Part shown: piece after piece, positions 42,201 to 50,127 of the stretch
Position numbering within the stretch: position 1 is the stretch's first letter
Layout of the letters: each line of letters begins with the position of its first letter
Assembly (NCBI RefSeq): GCF_036226365.1
Contig: NZ_CP108462.1
Span: forward strand, 2,108,001 to 2,172,000
Source of the DNA: Streptomyces sp. NBC_01262
GTDB taxonomy: Bacteria; Actinomycetota; Actinomycetes; Streptomycetales; Streptomycetaceae
Reading direction: 5' to 3'
DNA: 64,000 nucleotides
The notes under the pieces: model-generated
The model's input: the letters and a program-made list of their open reading frames with translations, nothing else
What the model was told of the DNA's origin: nothing
Databases searched by the model: none
Made by a program: the position numbers and the translations under genes

Positions 42201-44123
42201 CTCCATCGGCTGGGGGCGGTCGGCGGCGGTGTGCCAGTAGCCGCGCAGCCCCTGGTCCAGGGTCCGGGAGCGCCAGTAGACCAGCAGTTCGCCGTCCACG
42301 TAGTGGAAGCCGGGGTCGCCGTAGTTGTCCCGGTCGGGGATGCGCAGGTCGTGGGTGAGGGCGGTGCCTTCGGCGCCGATCACCCGGGCCTGGGCGGGGC
42401 CGGCGACGATCAGGTGCGGCCAGGCGTCCGCGATGACGAGGTCGTCGACATCCCTGGCGGATATCAGGGAGGCGGCCGCCTCCTCCCAGGCGGGCCAGCC
42501 CAGTTCGTCGAAGAGCCCGGTGCGCAGCGTGCGGGCCAGGACCGGGGCGAGGTCGGTCGCGGCGGCGGCGCGCACCTCCGCCTCGGCCAGGGCGAGCGCC
42601 TCGCCGGGGATCCGGGTCAGCCGGCTCATGCTGTCCGGGAGTCCGGGCAGAGCGGTGGCGGCGAAGGCGCGGGCGACCTCGCGCATCCACTCGGTGAGCA
42701 TCGGGCGCCCGCCGGGGGACGCGGCCAGCAGCCGGACGGCACGCCGGCCGTCCTGGTCGTCGCTGAACCTGTTCGCCCCCTGCCGGAACGCGGGCCGGAA
42801 GCGGGCGTCGGCCTCCAGCGCGACCAGATCGCGCTGTCCCTCGCCCTGCGCCCACTGCTCCAGGCGCAGGCTGTGGCCCTCGGGCGGATCGGCCACCGGC
42901 ACCCGGGCCGCCAGCAGCAGGTCCAGCAGATCGACGTCGTACTCGACGTCAACGGCCTTCCCCGGCCCGGCCAGTTCGGCGCGCAGCGCGTCCACCATGC
43001 GCTCGACCAGCGCGTACAGCGCCGGAAGGCGGGGCTGGCGCCAACCGCCGCCCCGGAAGTCCAGGAACCGCCGCAGCCAGCCGGCCGCGCCGTCCCCGGG
43101 CGTCTCCTCCCCGGCCGCCGCGCAGAGCCCTGCGGTGGCCCCGGACGCCTCCAGCACCTCCAGCCACAGCGCGGGCAGTTCGTTGTCGCCGCCGACCGGC
43201 ATGACGTCCAGCAGCGCCCGCCGGACCTCCGGCTCTTCCTTGGCAAGCGCCACCAGGGCCGTACGGTGGGCCTTCCACCAGCCCGGGGCCGCGCGCAGGG
43301 TGGCGGGCAGGCCGAGCAGCTCGGCCAGATACGCGCGCTCCTGTGCGTCGGCGTCCAGGCCCGCGGCCTTCGCGAGCCTGCGCAGCTCCACGGCCGTCTG
43401 CGCCGACGGCGGCAGCCCGCCCGCCGTACGCCGCACGCACAGCCGCCGGAACCTGCGCAGCGCCTCGTCCGCCGGGACCCGCGCGGCCAGTTCCTTCGCG
43501 TAACCCGACAGCACCTTCACCGGCAGCGCCCCGGCGAGCGCGAACTCCAGGAACACCGCGTCCAGCCGGTCCTCGTCGACCGTCAGCCCGTGCTCGGCCT
43601 CCGCCGTGCGCGCCCGGGTGAACATCTGCGCCGCGTAGGTGGCGTTCTCCACCCCTGTGAACACCCGCCCGGCCTGCTCGTAGAAGGTCGGCAGGAAGTG
43701 CGGTACGGCGGCGGCCAGTTGCCCGGCGAGCTGCTGGTAGGCGTCCAGCGCGGCCTTCGGCTTGGACTTCGCCTGCCGGGCCGCGCGCTCCAGGTCGGGT
43801 ACGACGCCGAGCGCGTGGTGGCCGTCCTTCGGGTGGTGCACCAGCACCCACTCGGGGAAACCGAGCGACTGCCGCAGTCCCAGGCCGACTTCGGCCGGTT
43901 CCGCGTCGGTCTCCAGGCCGAGGAAGCCTGCGGCCAGGTCCTCCGCCGCGCCCAACTCCCCGGCGACCAGCCGCACGACGACCCGGTCGTCCAGCCCGGG
44001 ATGGCGGTAGGTGCGCGCGGTCAGCGGCACCGCCCGCTCGCCGGCCCCCTGCGTGTCCGGGGGCAGCACCGCACCGGCCTTCAGCAGATCCTCGTAACTC
44101 TCCTGCGTGGTGACCGCGTTCAT
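39237..44123 (-). CDS. Giant 1,628-residue protein of unknown function in the MoxR-VWA-SWIM operon
   Basis: No enzymatic motif is recognised. The N-terminal half is mostly helical repeats (PKAALDAYQQLAGQLAAAVP, QMFTRARTAEAEHGLTVDED). A central beta-rich region with many Trp/Gly-Tyr (GYWHTAADRPQPMESDAHGT, WYNGHGGSTLPLPGGGR, SYWVWVRDTDDTD) reads like repeated beta-propeller or WGR-like strands. The C-terminal third is again alpha/beta. It has no signal peptide or membrane helix, so it is cytoplasmic. It starts with ATGA overlap on the DUF4132 gene, so the two are translated together. In E. coli a single large protein (YehI) occupies this position; here its role may be divided between two genes. 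Database homologues are often called DNA-binding without clear support. Confidence 0.8.
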   Translation of the reverse strand: MNAVTTQESYEDLLKAGAVLPPDTQGAGERAVPLTARTYRHPGLDDRVVVRLVAGELGAAEDLAAGFLGLETDAEPAEVGLGLRQSLGFPEWVLVHHPKDGHHALGVVPDLERAARQAKSKPKAALDAYQQLAGQLAAAVPHFLPTFYEQAGRVFTGVENATYAAQMFTRARTAEAEHGLTVDEDRLDAVFLEFALAGALPVKVLSGYAKELAARVPADEALRRFRRLCVRRTAGGLPPSAQTAVELRRLAKAAGLDADAQERAYLAELLGLPATLRAAPGWWKAHRTALVALAKEEPEVRRALLDVMPVGGDNELPALWLEVLEASGATAGLCAAAGEETPGDGAAGWLRRFLDFRGGGWRQPRLPALYALVERMVDALRAELAGPGKAVDVEYDVDLLDLLLAARVPVADPPEGHSLRLEQWAQGEGQRDLVALEADARFRPAFRQGANRFSDDQDGRRAVRLLAASPGGRPMLTEWMREVARAFAATALPGLPDSMSRLTRIPGEALALAEAEVRAAAATDLAPVLARTLRTGLFDELGWPAWEEAAASLISARDVDDLVIADAWPHLIVAGPAQARVIGAEGTALTHDLRIPDRDNYGDPGFHYVDGELLVYWRSRTLDQGLRGYWHTAADRPQPMESDAHGTRGQRMNWYNGHGGSTLPLPGGGRTTGAGVLHRGDTAVPGERALISDGTSYWVWVRDTDDTDASGWHEYDPATGELGRKSLPGFFADAGSAFKDGWLLPAPDGGLLGWRLTELPDGSLRVEDPAGTAVTVTAGGERPVRAVLFPGDSGEAGEAGDLVPRAVDRRGFYSVNLVDADGVVTSTARTDNAPGVFAQGTLILPPQRYWHLLRPRDPQGSAALRRIDRDTAAALLKAAATVEKKNELPALVRTLLPEVGHEALVAGIAGVVRFAAEQQAVLDAVAARLEQTLSGGQSQSGPTGPNDRLLSEALNGFGSIHAWYGSDENTNAMNQVRFMGEVLRSSDDPAVPAAPKGSLHLDGPALPTAALFWRALPDLAATAALRAASVTTAVAHRDALGELLRAIDTTGLSAMTPAHWRLFQLHLDSSLLTQADGTEREGARRGLLRLDGGAFLAFVDVDGQNGHGVTFWAFFHDPAGRFEVPAPYTVQSSSPVGTARDADWLAVFRTELAGRGPAPWFPEAAEEFARLTGVTPTMARLVVAGLPGIDAYDRNFLSAEVRTALGVKAADAALAKDELRGMSADIRQAVVAALLPAEPVRLWTHGPDAAAAAQVWNRLAGRRVAVPEALLTEAVRAVRTRWEAGRSLPALLDPAAEPRLSRDLSWTVRGDRVHPVEEKATGFTADTLVGAVAMAAWLAHRLPAGDPIRALLPAALTAVRDRLANPELMLDLGHYVSLPGFRKVAGAPTETGEGYERYGAVIMATSDDQPSPAIRTALLDEAGGDPYLAVLRADSPEVSVTETALRTARDPRFEALLADPGEPVAGERDKDGTWWPQDPSRSVPELVTEAAKEYGIGEDAATLYLTLLVMPDPTDRNTARWTGWRPARLKAARAELAATDLVVEATRARAGRSLFLPGGWATLGSPYVPLEQWKLPLLDLAVGQDAPLGVLAPAEPVAELYRRAWQRVREGGGPRFEELKARRATRRR

Positions 44124-44986
44124 GCGCTCTTCCCCTCCTCCACCACACGGCCGGCGTACAGTGCCGCGGCCATCCGCATTCCCTCCGACCACGCCACCGG
44201 GCCGACCTCCGCCAGCCCGATCGAGCGGCCGTCCTCGTCGCTCCAGCTCAGGGCGCCGGTCTCGGTGTCCCCGTCCCAGTACGGCTCACCGATCCACACC
44301 GCCGCCTCGGCGGTCCGCGCGCCGTCGCGCACCCGGCAGGTCGCGTAGCCGCCCGACACCCGGTACCCCAGGGCCGTGGCCCGCGCGGCCAGCCCGAACC
44401 GCGAGGCGTACGCGCCGCCCGCGAACTCCTGTACCTCGGTGGCCTTGTCCGCCAGGTCGTCCGGCTTGCGCCAGGTGGCCCGGTGGATCTGCTCGACGCG
44501 CTGCGTGATCCCCAGCTCCGCCGCGAACTCCCGCAGGTCGTCCAGGTCCGGCAGCAGCACCGGGTGCGGCAGCGTCACCGTACGCGGCGACAGCCGTACC
44601 GTCTCGCCATCCAGGTTGACCACCCGCAGCTCGCCGGAGCCGTCGGCGTCCCGCAGGAAGCCCACCTCGTCGGGGTCGTCGCCGACCACCGCGAGGTCGC
44701 GCAGCGCGGCCTGCCACGCCTCGTCGGGCCACACCCGGGCCAGCAGCCCCGTCGGCACCGGGAGCGAGGACACCATCCAGGTGTCCACCTGCGCCGCGCA
44801 TGCCACCGCGTGCCGGTCCAGCCATTCGGCGAACCGGCGCAGCCGGTCGACCTCCGGATGGTCCCGCAACGCCTTCGGAAGGGACTTCAACTGCCGCCCC
44901 GCCGCCCGCCCCGAGGTGGACCTGGCGGCCACCCGGCCCTCCACCAGGGCGACCTCGTACCCGTCACCCGCCGACAGCCAACCCAC
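44120..44986 (-). CDS. DUF4132 (YehI/MolR C-terminal-like) protein
   Basis: The 288-residue protein shows the DUF4132 pattern: TWMVSSLPVPTGLLARVWPDEAWQAAL, TVTLPHPVLLPDLDDLREFAAELG, QRVEQIHRATWRKPDDLAD, then FAGGAYASRFGLAARATALGYRVSGGYA. In other bacteria this domain is the C-terminus of proteins over 1,000 residues; here it is free-standing and first in the operon. GTG 44986 was chosen because AAGGGCGGA lies just upstream and the next segment is the conserved GWLSAGDGYEVALVEG. It is immediately followed by the giant gene with a 4-bp overlap. Confidence 0.82.
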   Translation of the reverse strand: MGWLSAGDGYEVALVEGRVAARSTSGRAAGRQLKSLPKALRDHPEVDRLRRFAEWLDRHAVACAAQVDTWMVSSLPVPTGLLARVWPDEAWQAALRDLAVVGDDPDEVGFLRDADGSGELRVVNLDGETVRLSPRTVTLPHPVLLPDLDDLREFAAELGITQRVEQIHRATWRKPDDLADKATEVQEFAGGAYASRFGLAARATALGYRVSGGYATCRVRDGARTAEAAVWIGEPYWDGDTETGALSWSDEDGRSIGLAEVGPVAWSEGMRMAAALYAGRVVEEGKSA

Positions 44987-45004
44987 AGGGTCCGCCCTTC
45001 CGCA

Positions 45005-45020
45005 TCGATATTTGTATCGA
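45005..45020. promoter_or_regulatory. Operator-like palindrome upstream of the DUF4132 operon
   Basis: TCGATA-TTTG-TATCGA is a perfect 6-bp inverted repeat 18 bp before the DUF4132 start. A further GTATCG half-site lies at 45026-45031. It falls in an AT-rich island (45001-45050) that likely contains the operon promoter. The repressor is not identified. Confidence 0.6.
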
Positions 45021-45247
45021 AAGCCGTATCGCAAGTCATGAGAAATCAGCACGGTTCAGCCGGGGAATCCCGGCCCCAGTGCGACGATGCGACGAACACT
45101 ATGGGCAGCCACCGACAACCGGCCGCGGTCCCCCCGGCGTCCGGCGAGTCAAGCCGCCAGGTCGGCGGCGCACATCAGTAGAACCACGTACTGACCTACG
45201 TACTACCAGCGGGTCACCCGCACGACTTTCGTACCGAGGAGTTCCTG

Positions 45248-46477
45248 GTGAGTTACGACATCGCCGCCGTACGAGCGCAGTTCCCCGCCCTGAAGGCGGG
45301 GAACGCCCCTTTCGACGGGCCGGGCGGCACCCAGACGCCGCTGCCGGTGATCGAGGCCGTCGCGCAGGCGCTGGCGAACCCGTTGTCCAACCGGGGATCG
45401 GGCACGGCGGGCGAGCGCAACGCGGAGGCGATCGTCACCGGGGCCCGGCGGGCGCTGGCGGACCTGCTGGGCGCGCAGCCGTCCGGCGTGGTCTTCGGGC
45501 GCAGCGCGACGCAGTTGGCGTACGACTTCTCGCGGACGCTGGCGAAGGGCTGGGCGCCGGGCGACGAGGTGGTGGTGACCCGGCTGGACCACGACTCCAA
45601 CATCCGCCCCTGGGTGCAGGCGGCCGCGGCGGCCGGAGCGACGGTGCGGTGGGCGGACTTCGACCCGGCCACCGGCGAGCTGACCGCCGACGACATCGCG
45701 GCGGTGACCGGTGAACGCACCCGTCTGGTCGCCGTGACCGCCGCCTCCAATCTGATCGGGACCCGGCCCGCCGTCGCCGCGATCGCCCGCGTGGTCCATG
45801 AGGCGGGGGCGCTGCTGTACGTCGACGGCGTCCACTTCACCGCGCACTCCCCCGTCGACATCGGCCGGCTCGGCGCGGACTTCTTCACCTGCTCCCCGTA
45901 CAAGTTCCTCGGCCCCCACTTCGGCGTCCTCGCCGCCGACCCCGCCCTGCTGGAGACGCTGCGGCCGGACAAGCTGCTGCCCTCGACGGACGCCGTCCCC
46001 GAGCGCTTCGAACTGGGCACCCTGCCGTACGAGTTCCTCGCCGGGGCCCGCGCCGCCGTCGACTTCCTCGCCGGGCTGGGCCCGCGCCGCGACGGCACCC
46101 GCCGGGAGCGGCTGCTGTCCTCGCTGGCGGCGCTGGAGGCGTACGAGGACATCCTCCGGGTGCGCGTCGAGCGGGGCCTGGCCGGGTTCGGGGAGATCAC
46201 CGTGCACTCGCGGGCCGCCGAGCGCACCCCCACCCTGCTGCTGACGATCGACGGCCGCAGCACGGTCGACGCCTACCGCCACCTGGCCGCCCGTGGCGTC
46301 GACGCGCCGTCCGGCTCCTTCTACGCCCTGGAGGCGTCCAGGCGGCTCGGGCTGGGCGACACGGGGGGCCTGCGGGTCGGCCTGGCGCCGTACAACGACA
46401 CGTCGGACGTCGACCGGCTGCTGGAGGGGCTGTCGGACTTCCTGCGCGTCAAGCGCCCGGGTCCAGGCCCGCGATGA
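45248..46477 (+). CDS. Class V aminotransferase, cysteine desulfurase-like (NifS/CsdA-type)
   Basis: In the 409-residue fold-type I PLP enzyme the Schiff-base lysine is K219 in TCSPYKFLGPHFGVL. VVVTRLDHDSNIRPWVQAA, VAVTAASNLIGTRPAVAAIA and LLYVDGVHFTAHSPVDI match the NifS-like subgroup annotated as cysteine desulfurase-like. No conserved catalytic Cys loop (SGHK and C-containing segment) is evident, so sulfur mobilisation is not certain; it could be a lyase or kynureninase-like enzyme. GTG 45248 follows GAGGAG. The direct repeat ACGTACT at 45186-45192 and 45198-45204 (period 12) may be a regulator site. Its last 29 bp overlap the convergent nucleosidase gene. Confidence 0.85.
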   Translation: MSYDIAAVRAQFPALKAGNAPFDGPGGTQTPLPVIEAVAQALANPLSNRGSGTAGERNAEAIVTGARRALADLLGAQPSGVVFGRSATQLAYDFSRTLAKGWAPGDEVVVTRLDHDSNIRPWVQAAAAAGATVRWADFDPATGELTADDIAAVTGERTRLVAVTAASNLIGTRPAVAAIARVVHEAGALLYVDGVHFTAHSPVDIGRLGADFFTCSPYKFLGPHFGVLAADPALLETLRPDKLLPSTDAVPERFELGTLPYEFLAGARAAVDFLAGLGPRRDGTRRERLLSSLAALEAYEDILRVRVERGLAGFGEITVHSRAAERTPTLLLTIDGRSTVDAYRHLAARGVDAPSGSFYALEASRRLGLGDTGGLRVGLAPYNDTSDVDRLLEGLSDFLRVKRPGPGPR

Positions 46478-48164
46478 CGGCGAGCGCGGCCGCGGCGGCG
46501 CGGTCGGCGGCTCGGGGCTGCCAGCCTTCGCCGTCCGTGCGGGACTTGTCGCCGTCGGCGTGGTCGCTGATGCCCCGGATGACGAGGGTGGGCAGGTCGC
46601 CGGCGATGTGGGCGGCGTGGGCGACTCCGGAGCCCTCCATTTCGACGGCGACGGCGTCGCTGTAGTGAAGCGCCAGGCGCCGGGCCAGGACGGAGTCCGT
46701 GGCGCTCAGCACGACGTCGCCTGCGGCGATGGGCTTGAAGTGGATGCCGGGCTCGCCGCGCAGGGCGAATCCGGCCTCCTGCTGAAGGCGGAAGGAGGCG
46801 AGCCAGGCCTCGGGGCGGGCGTGGAAGCCGTCGGGGGTCTCCTTGCCGCCCTCGTAGGAGTAGATCTTGGTGGCGACGACCACGTCACCGAGGGCGATCT
46901 CCTCGCGCAGGCCGCCCGCGACGCCCACGAAGAACAGCGCTCTGGGCTCCAGCCAGCCACTGATCAGCTGGGTGACGGCGGCGGCGTTGAGGGTGCCGGG
47001 GCCGATGGCGGCCAGCGCCACCCGCCAGGGGGTGCCGGGAAGGGTGCCGGTCTCGACGATCAGCCCGCCGGGGTGGCGGGCGACTTCGAGGTCGGTGAGG
47101 CGCTTTCTGACGGCCTGGTACTCGAGTTCGAGGGCGGTCAGGACGACGGCCAGGGCGCGGGGCCGCTCCGCACCGCCGAACACCTCGGCGCCATAGGGCA
47201 GCCGGAAGGCCGCCGTGGCCTCGGGCAGGTCGACCAGGTCGGCCAGGATCCGGTCCGGCGCGCCCGCCTGGGGCCGGCTCCTGCCGACCGTACGGACGTC
47301 ACGGGCGGCCTGCTCCGTCTCCGCCGGATGGACCGGGATGTCCACCCCGCCCAGCAGGTCGGCCAGGGAGCGGGACAGATGCGGCGGCAACGGCCCCTCG
47401 GCGGCGACCGACACACGCATCCGGAAGGTCCGGTCACCGTAGCGGCGGAGCGCGTCCTCGTACGACTGCCGGGCCTGCCGCACGAGTGGATCCGCGCCGC
47501 CGTGGATCTCGTAGGGATTGCGCGGCCCCGGCCGCTGACCGGCGTCCGCGAGACGCGCGTACTCCCTGGCCAGGTTGCGCAGCCAGTCCAGGTGGGCCGG
47601 TGCCAGCCGGGACGGCTCCAGGCACACGCTGACCATGGCCCGTTGCGGGTGCCCGGCGAGATGGGCCCACAGCGGCGCCCAGGACGGGCCGGACGGGTGC
47701 AGCGGATGGAGGAGGGCGGTGCCCCCGTGGCCCGGGATCGGGGTCAGCCGCTTGCGCACCTCGGCGATGCCGCCCGGCGCGATGCCGAACGGGGCGAGGG
47801 CGCCGTGCAGTTCAGCCTGGTCGAGGATCGGCTCGGCGCGCAGATGCGGCGGGACCCGCAGCAGGCCGGCCCGCAGTGCGACGGCGGCCGTGGCGGCCTC
47901 CGTCGCGTCCGCGGAGTATGCGACGCCCAGCAGGGTGCACGTCACCAGCCCCGAGTCCGGGTCGTTGGTGTAGCGGACCTCGAACCGGCGGACGGCCGAT
48001 CCCTGGACGTCCCATTGGGCCGCCAGCCACATCCGCTCCGCGCTGAGCGCCTCGGCGCGGTCCGGAGCGGGGTGCACGGGACGCACCCGCAGCCCGATCC
48101 ATGCCGAACTGCCCGCTCCGGGCTGTGTGTTGACCAGCAGTCCGGCGGATTCCCGGGCCGTCAC
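46449..48164 (-). CDS. Protein with unclassified N-terminal domain and C-terminal MTA/SAH-nucleosidase-like domain
   Basis: In the 571-residue protein, residues 335-571 form a PNP/UDP-phosphorylase superfamily domain (LAVVLTALELEYQAVRKRL, FFVGVAGGLREEIALGDVVV). It has the MTA/SAH nucleosidase ribose motif AVEMEG (E508, E510) and catalytic-type aspartate D534 in IRGISDHADGD. Residues 1-330 are not recognised; they include RVPPHLRAEPILDQAELHG and FRMRVSVAAEGPLPPHLSRS, suggesting two similar alpha/beta modules. The domain would release adenine or another base from nucleosides. GTG 48164 overlaps the upstream membrane gene stop (GTGA), so the pair is coupled. Fused nucleosidases of this kind occur as effectors in bacterial conflict systems; that role is inference. 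Confidence 0.78.
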   Translation of the reverse strand: MTARESAGLLVNTQPGAGSSAWIGLRVRPVHPAPDRAEALSAERMWLAAQWDVQGSAVRRFEVRYTNDPDSGLVTCTLLGVAYSADATEAATAAVALRAGLLRVPPHLRAEPILDQAELHGALAPFGIAPGGIAEVRKRLTPIPGHGGTALLHPLHPSGPSWAPLWAHLAGHPQRAMVSVCLEPSRLAPAHLDWLRNLAREYARLADAGQRPGPRNPYEIHGGADPLVRQARQSYEDALRRYGDRTFRMRVSVAAEGPLPPHLSRSLADLLGGVDIPVHPAETEQAARDVRTVGRSRPQAGAPDRILADLVDLPEATAAFRLPYGAEVFGGAERPRALAVVLTALELEYQAVRKRLTDLEVARHPGGLIVETGTLPGTPWRVALAAIGPGTLNAAAVTQLISGWLEPRALFFVGVAGGLREEIALGDVVVATKIYSYEGGKETPDGFHARPEAWLASFRLQQEAGFALRGEPGIHFKPIAAGDVVLSATDSVLARRLALHYSDAVAVEMEGSGVAHAAHIAGDLPTLVIRGISDHADGDKSRTDGEGWQPRAADRAAAAALAVIAGLDPGA

Positions 48165-49093
48165 GGCTGCTGCGGGTCCCCGAAGGACGGCGGCCGCACG
48201 GGCGGCGGAGGCGTGTGCGCGGGCGGCTGCACCGGGAACGCCTGCGTCGGGAACGTCTGCGGCGGGAGGTCGGGACCGGCGCCGTGGACGCCGCTGCCGT
48301 CGCCCTCGATCGGCGGCAGGCCATGGGGGAAGCCGTACTCGACCGGAACGGGCGTCTGGTCGATGGCGACGACGAGCCCTTCCCGGCACGCGGCGTGCAC
48401 CGCCTCCCGCATGGCCCGCGGCTGCTCCGTACGCAGCATGATCAGCTCGGTGTCGCCCCTGCCCAGGATTCCCATGACCAGGTCGGTGGCGAACTGCCAG
48501 ATCAGCGCCGCGCCCCGGCGGGAGCGCCACATCATCCAGCCCAGGTACAGGCTGCTTCCGTAAGTGAAGACCGAGATGTACGCGGTGTACGGCCCGTCGG
48601 TCAGCACCAGCCGGTTGCTCACCTGACGCCTCCCCAGGCCGGTGCGGATCCGCCGCCGGTCGAGCCGCAGCGGGATCCCGCGCACCATCAGGGTGCCGGC
48701 GATCTTGCTGTAGACCGAGTCGGCCTGCTCGGTGCGTCCGTCGAGCAGCACCCGCCACTCGGAGATCGGCTCGGGTGTCTTGATGCCCAGCAGCACGAAC
48801 CAGAAGACCACGATGGAGGCGATCGAGCCGATCGTGTAGAAGGCCACGAACGCCTCGCCGCTGCCGCTGGCCAGGCCGAACAGGACGGCGAGGACCAGGA
48901 AGGGAAGGTAGGTCAGGATCGAGGCGGCCAGGGCGTAGAGGAAGAGCTGGAAGATGTCACGGGCGCTGACCCGGTCGTCGAGGGAGAGTTCGATCCCGCG
49001 GTGTCTGAGGGTCTTGTCCAGATACGCCGCGTTGCCGTCGCCGCCGCGCCAGCCGAGTGTCTCCAGAGCTTCCCTGTCGAACGTTCCGTCCAT
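48161..49093 (-). CDS. Membrane protein coupled to the nucleosidase gene
   Basis: The 310-residue protein has a short N-terminal cytoplasmic part (FDREALETLGWRGGDGN), two strong transmembrane helices (about 47-70, FLYALAASILTYLPFLVLAVLF, and 78-102, AFYTIGSIASIVVFWFVLLG), then a soluble domain (GTLMVRGIPLRLDRRRIRTG, YISVFTYGSSLYLGWMMW). The Pro-rich C-terminal tail has PPQTFPTQAFPVQPPAH-type repeats. The family is not recognised. ATG 49093 follows GGGGGA. It lies 61 nt downstream of cvnD on the same strand and overlaps the nucleosidase gene by 4 bp, so the two proteins probably function together at the membrane. Confidence 0.75.
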   Translation of the reverse strand: MDGTFDREALETLGWRGGDGNAAYLDKTLRHRGIELSLDDRVSARDIFQLFLYALAASILTYLPFLVLAVLFGLASGSGEAFVAFYTIGSIASIVVFWFVLLGIKTPEPISEWRVLLDGRTEQADSVYSKIAGTLMVRGIPLRLDRRRIRTGLGRRQVSNRLVLTDGPYTAYISVFTYGSSLYLGWMMWRSRRGAALIWQFATDLVMGILGRGDTELIMLRTEQPRAMREAVHAACREGLVVAIDQTPVPVEYGFPHGLPPIEGDGSGVHGAGPDLPPQTFPTQAFPVQPPAHTPPPPVRPPSFGDPQQP

Positions 49094-49154
49094 TGCGTCC
49101 CCCAGTGTCGTGTGTCCGAAGTCTGACAGTTTCGGCAGCGAAGGGCAGGATGTT

Positions 49155-49745
49155 TCACACGATGGACTCGGGCTCCATGACGTGATCGACGAGGGTCAGC
49201 AACAGGTCGCGGCACGCGGTGCGGTCGCGTACGTCGGACATCACCAGCGGCACCTGGCGGTCGAGGTCGAGGGCGGCGCGGACCTCGTCGTAGGTGCGGT
49301 CCTCGACGCCGTCGAAGCGGTTGACGGCGACGACGAAGGGGATGCCGCGGCTCTCGAAGAAGTCGATCGAGGCGAAGCTGACGGCGAGCCGGCGGGTGTC
49401 GACCAGGACGACGGCGCCCAGGGCGCCGTGGACGAGGTCGTTCCACATGAACCAGAAGCGCTCCTGGCCGGGGGTCCCGAAGAGATAGACGACGAGATCG
49501 GAGGTGACGGTGATCCGGCCGAAGTCCAGGGCCACGGTGGTGGTGGACTTGTCGGGGGTGCCGTCCAGGTCGTCGATGCCGATGCTGGCGCGGGTCAGAT
49601 ACTCCTCGGTGCGCAGCGGGGGCACTTCGCTGATCGCGCCGACCATGGTGGTCTTGCCGACGCCGAAGCCGCCGGCGATGAGGATCTTCATCGCCTGAGG
49701 GGCGCCGAAGGCGTCAGAGCTTGCGTTAAAGCTTGCGGAGCCCAT
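49155..49745 (-). CDS. cvnD: Conservon GTPase-like protein CvnD
   Basis: The 196-residue small GTP-binding protein has a P-loop GGFGVGKTTMV (about 25-35), switch II-like LFGTPGQERFWFMW and the NRFD base-recognition motif (N-x-x-D, AVNRFDGVED). The N-terminal 18 residues before MKILIAGG are poorly conserved. It is the last gene of the cvnABCD unit; its start lies 20 bp inside cvnC. In Streptomyces, CvnD with CvnA, B and C forms a membrane-associated complex likened to eukaryotic G-protein-coupled systems. Confidence 0.93.
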   Translation of the reverse strand: MGSASFNASSDAFGAPQAMKILIAGGFGVGKTTMVGAISEVPPLRTEEYLTRASIGIDDLDGTPDKSTTTVALDFGRITVTSDLVVYLFGTPGQERFWFMWNDLVHGALGAVVLVDTRRLAVSFASIDFFESRGIPFVVAVNRFDGVEDRTYDEVRAALDLDRQVPLVMSDVRDRTACRDLLLTLVDHVMEPESIV

Positions 49746-50127
49746 CTCTCACCGCCTGCAGAAGTGCCATGTCGGGAGCTCCGTCTTCGGTCATGAAGGT
49801 GGCTGGGGGACGGGCGCGGGCGAGGCCGGCGCCGATGAGATCGCCGAGCAGGATCTTGGTGACGGACACCGGCAGGTCCAGCCCGGCGGCGATCTCGGCC
49901 ACCGCCACGGGCACGCGGCACAGGCCGAGGACCGTCCGGTGCTCGGGCTGCAGCCCGCGGGAGGCGGCCGGTTCCGGCAGGGCGCCGTCGCCGACCGCGG
50001 TGATGACGGTGATCAGGGTCAGGTCGTCACGGCCCGCGGAGGTACGGCCGCGGGTGATCGTGTACGGCCGGACCAGAGGTTCGTCGTCGGCGTCGCCGGC
50101 GGCGTTCTCATAGGCCCAATGGGTCAC
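49726..50127 (-). CDS. cvnC: Conservon DUF742 protein CvnC
   Basis: The 133-residue DUF742 protein has LVRPYTITRGRTSAGRDDL near the N-terminus, a winged-helix-like LSVTKILLGDLIGAGL-type region (here LPVSVTKILLGDLIGAGLAR) and a short C-terminal ALLQAVRDGLRKL. GTG 50127 overlaps the cvnB stop by 4 bp (GTGA). The DUF742 protein is the third component of conservons; its molecular function is unclear, but it may contact the nucleotide-binding CvnD. Confidence 0.93.
   Translation of the reverse strand: MTHWAYENAAGDADDEPLVRPYTITRGRTSAGRDDLTLITVITAVGDGALPEPAASRGLQPEHRTVLGLCRVPVAVAEIAAGLDLPVSVTKILLGDLIGAGLARARPPATFMTEDGAPDMALLQAVRDGLRKL

Noticed and set aside
39192-44348. A 1,718-residue open frame on the plus strand opposite the giant gene
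   Set aside because: Gly/Arg/Gln-rich composition with no domains. It is the antisense of a strongly coding minus-strand gene with proper ribosome sites and overlaps.
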